Assembly (NCBI RefSeq): GCF_003347605.1
Contig: NZ_QDFZ01000016.1
Span: 1 to 64,000 of the forward strand
Reading direction: 5' to 3'
DNA from: Chryseobacterium sp. KLBC 52
GTDB taxonomy: Bacteria; Bacteroidota; Bacteroidia; Flavobacteriales; Weeksellaceae
DNA length: 64,000 nt
A program made the translations under genes and the position numbers. The stretch's first letter is position 1. Each line of letters starts with the position of its first letter. Below the pieces are notes generated by a model. The model worked only from the letters and a program-made list of their open reading frames with translations, searched no databases and was not told where the DNA came from. Positions 37,320 through 46,512 of this stretch are shown here, piece by piece.

Positions 37320-40088
37320 ATGAAAAAGAATTATTTGCTGTTGCTGCCATTTACCATTACTCTATTACAGGCACAAAATTCACAATTGTACTATTCCGGA
37401 AAATTTTTGACATCTAAGGATAAAGAACAGAATTTTTTAAAGGTTTATAATAAGAACAGCGGTATCTATGAACTGACTGATGAGAAAGGGTTTGCCATCA
37501 TCGCTGCCAAACCTTATGATACCCTTGTATGGAACCAAGGGAAAAATACCCATGTTATTTCTTCTTATGAACTCAGGGAATTAAAAACGATTCTGGAAAG
37601 TCAGACAGGAAGCAAAAGTGTTGAAAATATTTACAGTAAAGCCTATGACAGTCTTGTTTCAAAGGAGATTAAAGACGATTTCAGTATTGAAAAAACTAAA
37701 ACCCAACTCAGTAAAGGCTCCCATTCTTACTTTGATAAAATAAGAAAATTAAAGCAAAAGAACGACAGTGTTTATGTTTTAAAAAGGATCAATGAGACAA
37801 CATTGCTCTTTAACGGAAGCTTTACCACATCTTTTGATATTAAAAGCAGAAATGCTGTTCCGGAGACTCAAAATAAGTATGTCCAGGGAAGATCTGAGAA
37901 TGGAAATCTTGTTTGGAAAGGCCCTGAAACGAATGAAATGTTCAGTTTTGGACCGGATCTATCTACCCTTGGATTTAGTGGGTTACCTTACGAGTACGAT
38001 CAGAATGGAAAACTAATTCCATGGGTTGATGGACTTCAGCGTGCAAAAAGGTACGATAATAACCTTTTTAAAACCACAGTAGGTTATAATAACCAGTTGA
38101 ATCTAAATGCTTTTATACAACAGGGTAACAATGAAAAACTCCGTCTTGCCCTGAATCTGGGGCAGCAAAAGAACCAGATGTACTTTGTGGATCAGTTTGA
38201 TATTACCAATACCCTTAAAGCCAAACTGAATGCAGATTTGGGTAGATATTACATTAATCTTGCTTTTAATTACGAAGAAGATAAAGCAACCAATACCAAT
38301 AGAATAGGGCTGTTCAACAGAGCTTACCAAAACTCATTGTTAACGCCCGTTTCTTTTTCAAATGAACAAAATACTTTCCTGAATAACGGTTCGCAGAGAA
38401 GCTACAGCAAATATGCAGACAATCCTTCATTCCTTTTTGAGCAGGATAGCAAATACCGCTATAAGAATCGGGACAGGCAGTTTAGTCTGAACGTAGCGAA
38501 AGACTGGGATCAGTTTAAACTGAATATTACTCAGTCCTATGAAAGTATTACTACCTGGAATCAGGACCAATATAAACCTTCTACTTATGGTTTCATCAGC
38601 GGTGTATCGAATGAAAGGATTCAAAACAACAGTTCCTATCATTCCAATATACAGGGCTCTTATTCATTGGGAGGCTATAACTTTAGAAATACTTTCAGCC
38701 TGAATTTTATTTTAAATGATAAAAAATCCGACATTTATAACAGCCTGACTCATCAAAAGTATCTCTATCAGAGAACTTCGCAGGATCATATTTTTAATTA
38801 TAATATGAACATCCGCGATTATGATTTTGAAGCAGGTTTTAATCTTGGAAATTCATTTTATATCTCCAATACTTCCCTTAAAAATAATTATTGGCTTCCA
38901 AAGGCTAACTTTTATTTAAAGTTCAATGAGATCTTCAATTGGTATAATTACAATTTTAAATTATTGGGAAGCTATACACAATTAAGCTCCGAGCCGGAAA
39001 TTACAAGATCCTATGCTTCGTATTCTACTACTTTGCTGAAGGCGGAAAATTACAATCAATATTTTCCGGTACAGGAAGTAGAAAGTTTCCGGGGTTTATC
39101 AAATATTAATACTCAGGAATGGAAAATTGGAGCCAGGCTGAATCTTGGGTATAAAATAAGCGTAGATGGAGAATATTTTAATAAAAAGAATACTGATGAT
39201 ATATTTCCTGTTTTTGAAAACAATCAGTTACGACTTAAAAATATAGCAGATCATACGTACAGCGGATATGAATTCAATTTTGCTTACGAACGATTACGTC
39301 TGGGATACGATATGTATACCACCCATAAAGTTTCCTTTTTCAAATATAAAGATATTGTAGATCGCATGGCTCCGGGATATCAGGATCTGGCGGTTTCAGG
39401 ATTCAAAGATATTTATAAAACACTATCAGAAGGTCAGGTTTTGGGTGCTGTCATGGGAAGTTACTTTGAAAAAAATGCAGCCGGACAACTGATCATTGAT
39501 GAGTTCGGATTTCCTAAAAAAGCAGACGGAATGAAAATTATTGCAGATCCTACACCGGATTTTGTGATGAAATTCAACCACAGTTTTGCCTATAAAAACT
39601 GGTCTTTAGATATCAATTGGGAATGGAAAAAAGGAGGCCACCTTTGGAACGGGACACAGGCTGTTCTCGATTACTACGGTCGTTCTTACGGCTCAGGAGA
39701 AGAAAGGAATATCAAAAATTATATTTTCGAAGGTGCACAGGCCAATGGAACTGTCAACCAAATTCCTGTGGATTTCTATGATCCCAACCAGAATGTTATG
39801 GAAAACAGGTGGTCGAGGTACGGTTATTTAGGCGTGGCTGAAAATTATGTTCAAAAGGCAGATTATATAAGAATCAACAATATATCCCTTTCCTCAGATT
39901 TCCCGATTAACAACAGGAAACAGAATCTTAGACTGACTTTTTATGTAAACAATGTTATGCTATGGCAGGCTAATAATGGGGTAGATCCCAACCAGAATTT
40001 CTACGATATGAGCAATGGAAGAGGATTGGATTTTTTTAATCTTCCTTCCTTTAAAACATTTGGCTGTATTGTTTCACTTAAATTTTAA
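37320..40088 (+). CDS. SusC-like outer-membrane barrel lacking an evident plug
   Basis: A 922-residue exported protein. Signal peptide 1-18 (TLLQAQ). Residues 20-95 resemble a transthyretin-like regulatory domain (YELTDEKGFAIIAAKPYDTLVW). A charged helical linker follows (about 95-160). From residue 160 on, SusC-type barrel strands begin: LFNGSFTTSFDIKSRNAVPETQNKYVQG and SFGPDLSTLG, then many alternating aromatic strands, ending RGLDFFNLPSFKTFG...VSLKF. I find no plug features: no IRG, no PLYxxDG, no YGSxxxNGVVxITT. Family members are usually 1000 or more residues; the missing length fits a plug. The A2M-like gene starts 3 bases later. Confidence 0.78.
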   Translation: MKKNYLLLLPFTITLLQAQNSQLYYSGKFLTSKDKEQNFLKVYNKNSGIYELTDEKGFAIIAAKPYDTLVWNQGKNTHVISSYELRELKTILESQTGSKSVENIYSKAYDSLVSKEIKDDFSIEKTKTQLSKGSHSYFDKIRKLKQKNDSVYVLKRINETTLLFNGSFTTSFDIKSRNAVPETQNKYVQGRSENGNLVWKGPETNEMFSFGPDLSTLGFSGLPYEYDQNGKLIPWVDGLQRAKRYDNNLFKTTVGYNNQLNLNAFIQQGNNEKLRLALNLGQQKNQMYFVDQFDITNTLKAKLNADLGRYYINLAFNYEEDKATNTNRIGLFNRAYQNSLLTPVSFSNEQNTFLNNGSQRSYSKYADNPSFLFEQDSKYRYKNRDRQFSLNVAKDWDQFKLNITQSYESITTWNQDQYKPSTYGFISGVSNERIQNNSSYHSNIQGSYSLGGYNFRNTFSLNFILNDKKSDIYNSLTHQKYLYQRTSQDHIFNYNMNIRDYDFEAGFNLGNSFYISNTSLKNNYWLPKANFYLKFNEIFNWYNYNFKLLGSYTQLSSEPEITRSYASYSTTLLKAENYNQYFPVQEVESFRGLSNINTQEWKIGARLNLGYKISVDGEYFNKKNTDDIFPVFENNQLRLKNIADHTYSGYEFNFAYERLRLGYDMYTTHKVSFFKYKDIVDRMAPGYQDLAVSGFKDIYKTLSEGQVLGAVMGSYFEKNAAGQLIIDEFGFPKKADGMKIIADPTPDFVMKFNHSFAYKNWSLDINWEWKKGGHLWNGTQAVLDYYGRSYGSGEERNIKNYIFEGAQANGTVNQIPVDFYDPNQNVMENRWSRYGYLGVAENYVQKADYIRINNISLSSDFPINNRKQNLRLTFYVNNVMLWQANNGVDPNQNFYDMSNGRGLDFFNLPSFKTFGCIVSLKF

Positions 40089-40091
40089 CTC

Positions 40092-43000
40092 ATGAATCTC
40101 AAGTTTATATCAACCTATATCATCCTGCTGTGCTTATTGCTTTCAGCCTTTTCTGTGAAAGGCCAGCAACCATTTCAGGACTTTGAAAAAGAAAAGACCT
40201 ACATTCAGACCAATCATGTTTTTTATAAACCTGGGGAGCAAATGTATTTTAAAATATATGTGGTAAAAGGAAACAATAATTTACCGGTCGAAGAAAGCAG
40301 GGTCGTAAATTTCGAAATAACAGATCCTGCAGGAAGTATTGTGAAAAAATTAAAATATGAAATTACCAATGGATACGCCCGGGGAGATTTCTATTTTGCT
40401 GAAGACATGAAGGGTGGCATCTATAAAATCAGAGCTTTTACCAACTGGATGCAGAACGAAGAAGGGAAAAATACCTTCGAAAAAGAAATTACCCTCCAGA
40501 AAATTGTATCACCAAGGATTTTAATGAAGCTTGATTTTCCTAAAAAAGGATATGGCCCGGGAGATGAGGTAAGTGCCGATTTTTCAATGAGAAGTCTTAG
40601 CAATCTTCCGATTCCTTTTTACGAAGCAGATTACACCGTAATGCACAACGGAGAAACCATTTCAGAAGGAAAACTTATTACTGATAAAGAAGGCAAAAAA
40701 CTGTTGACTTTTAAGCTTCCTGAAGTTTTGAAATCCTCTGATGCTCTTTTAAATATCAAGGTGAATTTTGACGGATTTACCGAATCCATCTCCAGAAATA
40801 TTCCTGTTGTCCTGAATAATCTGGATGTGAAATTCTTACCTGAAGGCGGAACTTTTGTCAATGGAATAGAACAGAATATCGCTTTTAAAATTCTGGATGA
40901 GTTTGAAAAACCTGTAGATGCTGTTCTGGCAGTTTACAATCAGAATCACGAAAAAATAAAGGAAATTTCAGCCTATAATTTCGGAATGGGAAACTTCCGG
41001 TTTACGCCTAAAATAGGAGAAACTTATTATGCAAAAGTGCTGAAACCGGAAAATATTACCCAGACTTTTAATCTTCCGGTAGCAAAAAATGAAGGACTGG
41101 TTTTGAATATTCGGAATGAAAATAAAAACCTGAATGTTACCATCGTTTCTACCCGGGAAAAAACAATTACCCTGTTGGGAAGTTTCCGCGGAAAAGACGT
41201 TTACAGCAAAATCATTTCGCTGAAAAAAGGAATGAATTCTTTAAAAATTTCAGAAAAGGATTTCCCTACAGGAATCTGCAGGTTCACCGTTCTGGAAAAC
41301 AGTATGCCGATTGCAGAAAGGATTGTTTTCGCTAATAAAGTAAACCAGCTGAATATAAAAGTTACCCCTGTAAAGCAACATTATCTGCCGAGGGAAAAAG
41401 TGATGCTGAATATTGAAACTACCGATGAAAATAATAAACCTGTTCCCGCTAATCTTGGAATAAGTGTAGTAGATGATAAGCTATGGACTTATGCCGATGA
41501 TAAGCAGAATCATATTATTTCCTGGCTTTTGATGGACTCTGAGCTCAAAGGGAAAATTGAAAAACCTCAGTTTTATTTCGATAAAAAAGAAGAAAAAGCA
41601 GATAAAAGCTTAGATCTTGTGATGCTGACAAACGGTTACAGATATTTTGAGCCTATTCCGGAAATTGTGAAGAGCAATAAATACAAATACCTTCCTGAAA
41701 AGAAAAACACAATCTATGGCGTGGTAGAAGATGAAAACAAAAAGCCGGTGAAAGCAGATGTTTTTCTTTTGGATACCTATAACAAAAAGATTCTCAAGCA
41801 GGCCGTTGCAGAAAATGGAAAGTTCTATTTTTCAGATTTAAATGCAAATAATTCTTATAAAATTATTGCAAAGTCTTTTCAGCCAAAACATCAGCTGAAA
41901 ATCAGAATTCTGTCTTATAATCTGGATATTAATCCTTTAGTAAAGCAGAAACTTACCCATATAGATGTAGAAGAAATTGTAAAGGAAGCTGAAAGAAAAG
42001 AAGAAATAAAAAAAGAAAACAGAAACAATACCAGTCAGTTAAATCACCCGGGAAGATCAAAAACTGATACTATCAGTAGAAATAAGAGTATTGAAGAAGT
42101 AATTGTTGTGGGGTACGGTGTAAAGAAAGATCAATTAACGGTTGCTTCTACCACAGTATCTTCTTCTATGGAAATGCAGAATGCCAGTGTAACTTCTCTG
42201 TTGAGTGGAAAAGTTGCCGGATTGGTGGTCACAAGTGCCGGGCAGCCGGGAGCGGGAGAACAGATCAATATCAGAGGAACGGCCTCTATTACCAATAAGA
42301 ACCCGCTATTCATTGTGGATGGTATTCCTGTCGAAAACTTTAATACGACGATCAATCCAAATGATATTAACAGTATTACCGTTTTGAAAGATGCTGCTGC
42401 TACCGCTGTTTACGGAAGCAGAGCTGTGAATGGAGTAGTGATCGTCAACTCATCCAAAAATAGAAAATCAGAAATAAGTTTTGATATTACTCCGAAATCT
42501 TACCTCGCCATACAAACTTTGCCTTATGGAAATCTTATTTCATATGCAGGGGCAAGAGAATTTGTTTATCCTGAATATAAATCCACCAATACCTCTTACC
42601 GTTTTGATTACAGAGAAGCGCTTTACTGGAATCCGGTAGTAGAAACGGATAAAAATGGGAAGGCAAAAGTGGAGTTTTATAATTCAGATGCCAATTCCAC
42701 TTTCAGAATTATGACAGAAGGAATTTCTGCTTCAGGACTTGTGGGAAGGGATGAAACTACGTACGCTGCGCAGAGTCTTATTTCTATTGATGCTAAAATT
42801 CCTCAGTATCTGACGAGAACAGATCAGATAACAATTCCTGTGGTGATTAAAAATAATTCTCCTGAAACGCGCAAAATGACCATGGATGTAATTGTTCCGA
42901 ACCATGTAAAACTTATCAGTTCTGATAGTCTTATCACTTTAAAGCCATTGGAATCAGGAAGATTATTTGTAAGAATACAGACCGATGAGATAGTGAATTC

Positions 43001-44612
43001 CAATATCCAGTTGACCATCAAATCAGGAGATTTCAGAGAGACAATGATTCTTCCGTTTAAAGTAGAAGAAAAAGGATTTCTCCATCAGTTTTCCATCATT
43101 AATAATAAAACAGAAGATCTCAAAATCAATATTCCTGAGTATATCAATGGAAGCCTGTATTCATCCTATTATCTATTTGAAAGTACAGCGCTGAAGATGT
43201 TTGGAGATATAGAACAGCTGAAAAAAGAACCTTATGGATGTTTTGAACAGCTTTCTTCTACTGTGTATCCTAACATTTTTATCCTTGATTATTTAAAATC
43301 AAATAAAAAAATAGACACCGCAACTGAAAATCTGGTGATAAAAAACCTGAAAAAAGGCTTCCAGAAGCTGCTGAGTTATAAAAATAAAGACGGAGGTTTC
43401 GGATATTTCAGCTCCGCAGAATCAGATGTCGCCCTTTCAGCATTTGCGTTATTGGAATTTATGGAATTGAAGAAGTACGTGAATCCGGATGCTAAGCTCA
43501 TCCAGGGACTTTCCTCATTTATTTTGTCGAAAAAGAATGCAAACGGATTATTCGAAGTAAGAAAACCCTATGAGTCCCAAAAAGATTTTTCTGAATTTTC
43601 CTGGTCGAGAAATATGTATGTAGTATATGCTTTATCCAAACTTGGATTTAAAAATGACATTGAAGATTCCTTTCAGGTAACACTCAAAAGAGCTTTAGCT
43701 ACAAAAGATTCTTATCAGTTGGCTTTACTTGCTAATGCGGCAGCACATCTTGGGAAACAAAAAGAATATGACGATCTGATAAACATTCTGGACAAACAAT
43801 ATGAAACAAAGAAGGTAAAATCTGAAGTTACTTTTACAGGTTCATGGGGAATGTCTGCAGATGCAGAAACACTTTCGTTATATATAATGGCGCTTCAGAA
43901 AGATGAGAAACTCAATCAGTTGAAAATTGCTGAAGCAGTTGATCAGCTTATTGGTTTGAATGGCTATTTCGGATTCGGATCTACACAAGCCACAACACTG
44001 GCAATCCAGGTATTATCTGATTTTTTCTCTAAAAATGATAAGCTGTATAGATCTGAAAAGCCGGTGATCACCATTAATAAAGCACAAACCTTACCTATGA
44101 TAAGTACTTCATCAGCATTTAAAGCCGGAGAAAATACGATTAATATTCATTATCCAAATAAAAATGGACTGCCTTATAAGCTGGAATATCAATATTATAC
44201 GCTTCAGGCTCCGGAAAGCAAGGATATTCCACTTACCATGGAGACCAACTTAAAATCCGGAATGTCAAAAATAGGGGAGATTAAGAGAATGACCATTACT
44301 GTAAAAAATAAAATAAACGGTGAGCTGCCGATGACCATAGCCAAAATTGGTATACCAGCAGGACTGACGCTGCAAAATGCTTTACTGAAGGATATGGTTG
44401 ATAAAAAACAGGTTTCTTACTATGAGATTTTTGACAATTATCTGGTTTTATACTGGGAACATTTCAATGCTGAGGAAACAAAGACTATTAATCTTGATCT
44501 CAAAGTAGAATTTGCCGGAACGTATACAGGGAAATCTAGCAATGTATATCTGTATTATATGCCGGAAGCAAAATATTGGAATCAAGGAATTACAACCAGT
44601 ATTGAACCTTAA
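40092..44612 (+). CDS. Alpha-2-macroglobulin-like protein with internal SusC-type plug
   Basis: A 1506-residue exported protein. Signal peptide 1-25 (FSVKGQ). Residues 30-560 are macroglobulin (MG) beta domains (FEKEKTYIQTNHVFYKPGEQMYFK, and YLPREKVMLNIETTD). A linker rich in Lys/Glu/Asn leads to a SusC-type plug at about 666-787: EEVIVVGYGV, SLLSGKVAGLVVTS, QINIRGTAS, PLFIVDGIPV, LKDAAATAVYGSRAVNGVVIV. The A2M core follows, with C1050-F-E-Q1053 at the position of the thioester motif (C-x-E-Q), then the helical complement-like domain. A2M proteins trap proteases by bait cleavage and covalent capture. The plug between MG domains and thioester domain is the striking feature. It lies 3 bases after the barrel gene. 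Confidence 0.85.
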   Translation: MNLKFISTYIILLCLLLSAFSVKGQQPFQDFEKEKTYIQTNHVFYKPGEQMYFKIYVVKGNNNLPVEESRVVNFEITDPAGSIVKKLKYEITNGYARGDFYFAEDMKGGIYKIRAFTNWMQNEEGKNTFEKEITLQKIVSPRILMKLDFPKKGYGPGDEVSADFSMRSLSNLPIPFYEADYTVMHNGETISEGKLITDKEGKKLLTFKLPEVLKSSDALLNIKVNFDGFTESISRNIPVVLNNLDVKFLPEGGTFVNGIEQNIAFKILDEFEKPVDAVLAVYNQNHEKIKEISAYNFGMGNFRFTPKIGETYYAKVLKPENITQTFNLPVAKNEGLVLNIRNENKNLNVTIVSTREKTITLLGSFRGKDVYSKIISLKKGMNSLKISEKDFPTGICRFTVLENSMPIAERIVFANKVNQLNIKVTPVKQHYLPREKVMLNIETTDENNKPVPANLGISVVDDKLWTYADDKQNHIISWLLMDSELKGKIEKPQFYFDKKEEKADKSLDLVMLTNGYRYFEPIPEIVKSNKYKYLPEKKNTIYGVVEDENKKPVKADVFLLDTYNKKILKQAVAENGKFYFSDLNANNSYKIIAKSFQPKHQLKIRILSYNLDINPLVKQKLTHIDVEEIVKEAERKEEIKKENRNNTSQLNHPGRSKTDTISRNKSIEEVIVVGYGVKKDQLTVASTTVSSSMEMQNASVTSLLSGKVAGLVVTSAGQPGAGEQINIRGTASITNKNPLFIVDGIPVENFNTTINPNDINSITVLKDAAATAVYGSRAVNGVVIVNSSKNRKSEISFDITPKSYLAIQTLPYGNLISYAGAREFVYPEYKSTNTSYRFDYREALYWNPVVETDKNGKAKVEFYNSDANSTFRIMTEGISASGLVGRDETTYAAQSLISIDAKIPQYLTRTDQITIPVVIKNNSPETRKMTMDVIVPNHVKLISSDSLITLKPLESGRLFVRIQTDEIVNSNIQLTIKSGDFRETMILPFKVEEKGFLHQFSIINNKTEDLKINIPEYINGSLYSSYYLFESTALKMFGDIEQLKKEPYGCFEQLSSTVYPNIFILDYLKSNKKIDTATENLVIKNLKKGFQKLLSYKNKDGGFGYFSSAESDVALSAFALLEFMELKKYVNPDAKLIQGLSSFILSKKNANGLFEVRKPYESQKDFSEFSWSRNMYVVYALSKLGFKNDIEDSFQVTLKRALATKDSYQLALLANAAAHLGKQKEYDDLINILDKQYETKKVKSEVTFTGSWGMSADAETLSLYIMALQKDEKLNQLKIAEAVDQLIGLNGYFGFGSTQATTLAIQVLSDFFSKNDKLYRSEKPVITINKAQTLPMISTSSAFKAGENTINIHYPNKNGLPYKLEYQYYTLQAPESKDIPLTMETNLKSGMSKIGEIKRMTITVKNKINGELPMTIAKIGIPAGLTLQNALLKDMVDKKQVSYYEIFDNYLVLYWEHFNAEETKTINLDLKVEFAGTYTGKSSNVYLYYMPEAKYWNQGITTSIEP

Positions 44613-44640
44613 TTTTTATCAACTGAAACAGGCATCTATT

Positions 44641-44675
44641 GATCCTTGTCAAGGTTTTAAACCTTGACAAGGATC
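44641..44675. repeat. Nested palindrome, possible terminator
   Basis: A 17-bp perfect inverted repeat around a single T. Each arm is itself a hairpin (CCTTG-N-CAAGG). It follows the A2M gene, so may end its transcript. The 57820-57852 element has the same nested design. Confidence 0.7.
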
Positions 44676-44713
44676 ATAAAAAATCTTTCTAAAAGAAATA
44701 ACCTTTTAAAATT

Positions 44714-44758
44714 AATTTTCAAAAATTATTGAAAATTCAAAAAATATAATTATATTTG
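44714..44758 (+). promoter_or_regulatory. Promoter and operator of the GbsR-type regulator
   Basis: AATTTTCAA-AAATTA-TTGAAAATT (44714-44737) is a perfect 9-bp dyad. Its right arm contains the -33 TTG (44729-44731), 19 bases before a -7 box TATATTTG (44751-44758). Binding there would block the promoter, so autoregulation is likely. A nearly identical site lies at 46033-46055. Confidence 0.65.
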
Positions 44759-44784
44759 TTACAGAAATTAAAAAAGGAAACAAG

Positions 44785-45288
44785 ATGCAACTTTCAGAAG
44801 CAAAAGAAAAATACATTCAAACCTGGGGAACCTTTGCTACCAATTGGGGAATCAACCGTACGATGGCACAGGTGCATGCATTGCTTCTGGCGAGCGGAAA
44901 ACCTCTTTCTACGGATGAAGTCATGGAACAGCTGGAGATTTCAAGAGGAAATGCTAATATGAATTTACGTGCTCTGATAGACTGGGGCATCGTGAAAAAA
45001 GAATTTGTAAAAGGCGACCGCAAAGAGTATTTCGTAGCAGAAAAAGATGTATGGTATCTGTTCAAACAAATTACCAAAGAAAGAAGAAAAAGAGAGATTG
45101 AACCTGTCATTTCCTTTCTTGAAGAATTAAAAAATATTGAGGATAGAGACTCCGAAGAAGCTCAGGAATTTATCAAGCTGATGAACGATTTCAGCTCTGT
45201 CACCGGAAAAATCAACAATATCATGGATCTGGCGATAAAAAGTGATGACCACTGGCTGGTAGGGAAGATTACCAATCTGTTGAAATAA
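44785..45288 (+). CDS. GbsR/MarR-family transcriptional regulator
   Basis: A 167-residue winged-helix regulator of the GbsR type. The N-terminal part YIQTWGTFATNWGINRTMAQVHALLLASGKP is typical, followed by the helix-turn-helix LSTDEVMEQLEISRGNANMNLRALIDWGIVKKEF and a C-terminal dimerisation helix. It has a perfect dyad overlapping its own promoter and a second copy upstream of the 46150 gene, so it probably controls itself and the membrane/DUF393/SRPBCC group that follows. Confidence 0.88.
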   Translation: MQLSEAKEKYIQTWGTFATNWGINRTMAQVHALLLASGKPLSTDEVMEQLEISRGNANMNLRALIDWGIVKKEFVKGDRKEYFVAEKDVWYLFKQITKERRKREIEPVISFLEELKNIEDRDSEEAQEFIKLMNDFSSVTGKINNIMDLAIKSDDHWLVGKITNLLK

Positions 45289-45299
45289 ATTTTCAAAAA

Positions 45300-45995
45300 A
45301 TGAGAAATCTTTTGTTACTATGTCTTTTAACTCTGATGATGAGCTGTCAGAAAAATGTAATGGCAAATTTCGATATTCATATAGAAAACTCTGATAAATA
45401 TGATAATGGACGTCACGATTTGTACAAAATTGAAATCTATAAGGATGAGAAGATTTTCAAAATTCTAGAACCTGAAGGGTATGCTCTTTTCTTAAATTCC
45501 AATATAAAATTTGACAGTTTAAAAGAAGGAAAGTATTCATTTGTTTATGAAAATCTTTTTGGAGAAACCATAAAAAAAGAAATAAAAGTTGATGAATCTA
45601 AAACATACAGAGTTAGTATTAATCCTGATTATTTATTAAAAAGAAATAAAAAAGCTGTTTTTGAAAATCTAAAAGACTCGGAAGCAAAATTGGTATTTCA
45701 ATCAAGAGGATGTTTTCATCAGGGTAAAGATTCAATAATCATCATTAATAAGGGAAAGAATTACTTTCTCCGCCTGAAAAATGGTAGTTTGAAAATTTTA
45801 GATAAAGAAGCATGGGCGTATTTGGTAAAAACGGAAAATATAATAAGAGAAATTCCTAAAGATGGAGAGTGTACCACAAGAGATGAATATATTTTCTGTC
45901 ATAAAGGAAAATCAGATACCATTAATGACACTACCTGTAGATTTTCTACCTGGTATACACTGAAAGACTATTTAAAAAAGAATAAGCTACAATAA
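45300..45995 (+). CDS. Hypothetical lipoprotein
   Basis: A 231-residue protein with a lipoprotein signal (LMMSC, Cys16). The mature part is Lys-rich with strand-like segments (KYSFVYENLFGETIKKEIKV) and four further cysteines (CFHQGKD, ECTTRDEYIFCHKG, TCRFSTW), which may form disulfides. I recognise no family. It begins 11 bases after the regulator. An operator half-site (ATTTTCAAAA) overlaps the short gap. Confidence 0.65.
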   Translation: MRNLLLLCLLTLMMSCQKNVMANFDIHIENSDKYDNGRHDLYKIEIYKDEKIFKILEPEGYALFLNSNIKFDSLKEGKYSFVYENLFGETIKKEIKVDESKTYRVSINPDYLLKRNKKAVFENLKDSEAKLVFQSRGCFHQGKDSIIIINKGKNYFLRLKNGSLKILDKEAWAYLVKTENIIREIPKDGECTTRDEYIFCHKGKSDTINDTTCRFSTWYTLKDYLKKNKLQ

Positions 45996-46032
45996 AATAA
46001 AACTGGATGAAAATCCTTTTTTATTTCAATCT

Positions 46033-46055
46033 AATTTTCAAAAATTACTGAAAAT
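46033..46055. promoter_or_regulatory. Second GbsR-type operator
   Basis: AATTTTCA...TGAAAAT matches the 44714-44737 site at 22 of 24 aligned positions, with the dyad kept. It lies about 95 bases before the 46150 gene, suggesting a regulon with the upstream GbsR-type gene. Confidence 0.55.
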
Positions 46056-46149
46056 ATAAAATTAATAATAATTATGAAAAATTTAATCATTCACTTATTC
46101 CTGATAATTTATTTCAGACGAAAAAGATCACTTTAAAACCATTGCTGCC

Positions 46150-46512
46150 ATGAAAACATTTGCAAAATATGATTATTACATTCAGTTATTCTTTATAATA
46201 ATTGGGCCTCAGGCTTTTATATTTGGTGGTTTGTCTGGATTTGTTCTGTTTTATTTTATAGTAGGAATTCCTCAATTGGTAAGTTTCCTGATCAAACTGT
46301 TTTTCAAAACAAAAAAGTCAGCATTGTATATCGCGTATGGAATTGTAATAGTACCGGTCTGGATTATTGTAACCATCTTGTTTACAGAGAAACACATCAA
46401 TGATTTTTTTGGATATGTTTTAATGGCTGCTCTTTTATATAGCCCTGTGATGGCAGCGGCGTATGTCTATGACTGTTACACTACTTATGAACCTTATAAA
46501 TCACAATTATGA
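46150..46512 (+). CDS. Small four-helix membrane protein
   Basis: A 120-residue hydrophobic protein with four predicted membrane segments (LFFIIIGPQAFIFGG, FVLFYFIVGIPQLVSFLI, ALYIAYGIVIVPVWIIVTILF and VLMAALLYSPVMAAAYV). Family unknown to me. The frame is open for 14 codons upstream of the ATG, and a 20-codon reading frame beginning MKNLIIHLF lies at 46074-46136 in another frame, so a frameshifted longer N terminus is possible but unproven. Its stop overlaps the next start by four bases (ATGA), so the two are translationally coupled. Confidence 0.65.
   Translation: MKTFAKYDYYIQLFFIIIGPQAFIFGGLSGFVLFYFIVGIPQLVSFLIKLFFKTKKSALYIAYGIVIVPVWIIVTILFTEKHINDFFGYVLMAALLYSPVMAAAYVYDCYTTYEPYKSQL

Noticed and set aside
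40631-40861. Minus-strand frame within the A2M-like gene
   Set aside because: Shadow of the long sense frame with no independent signals.
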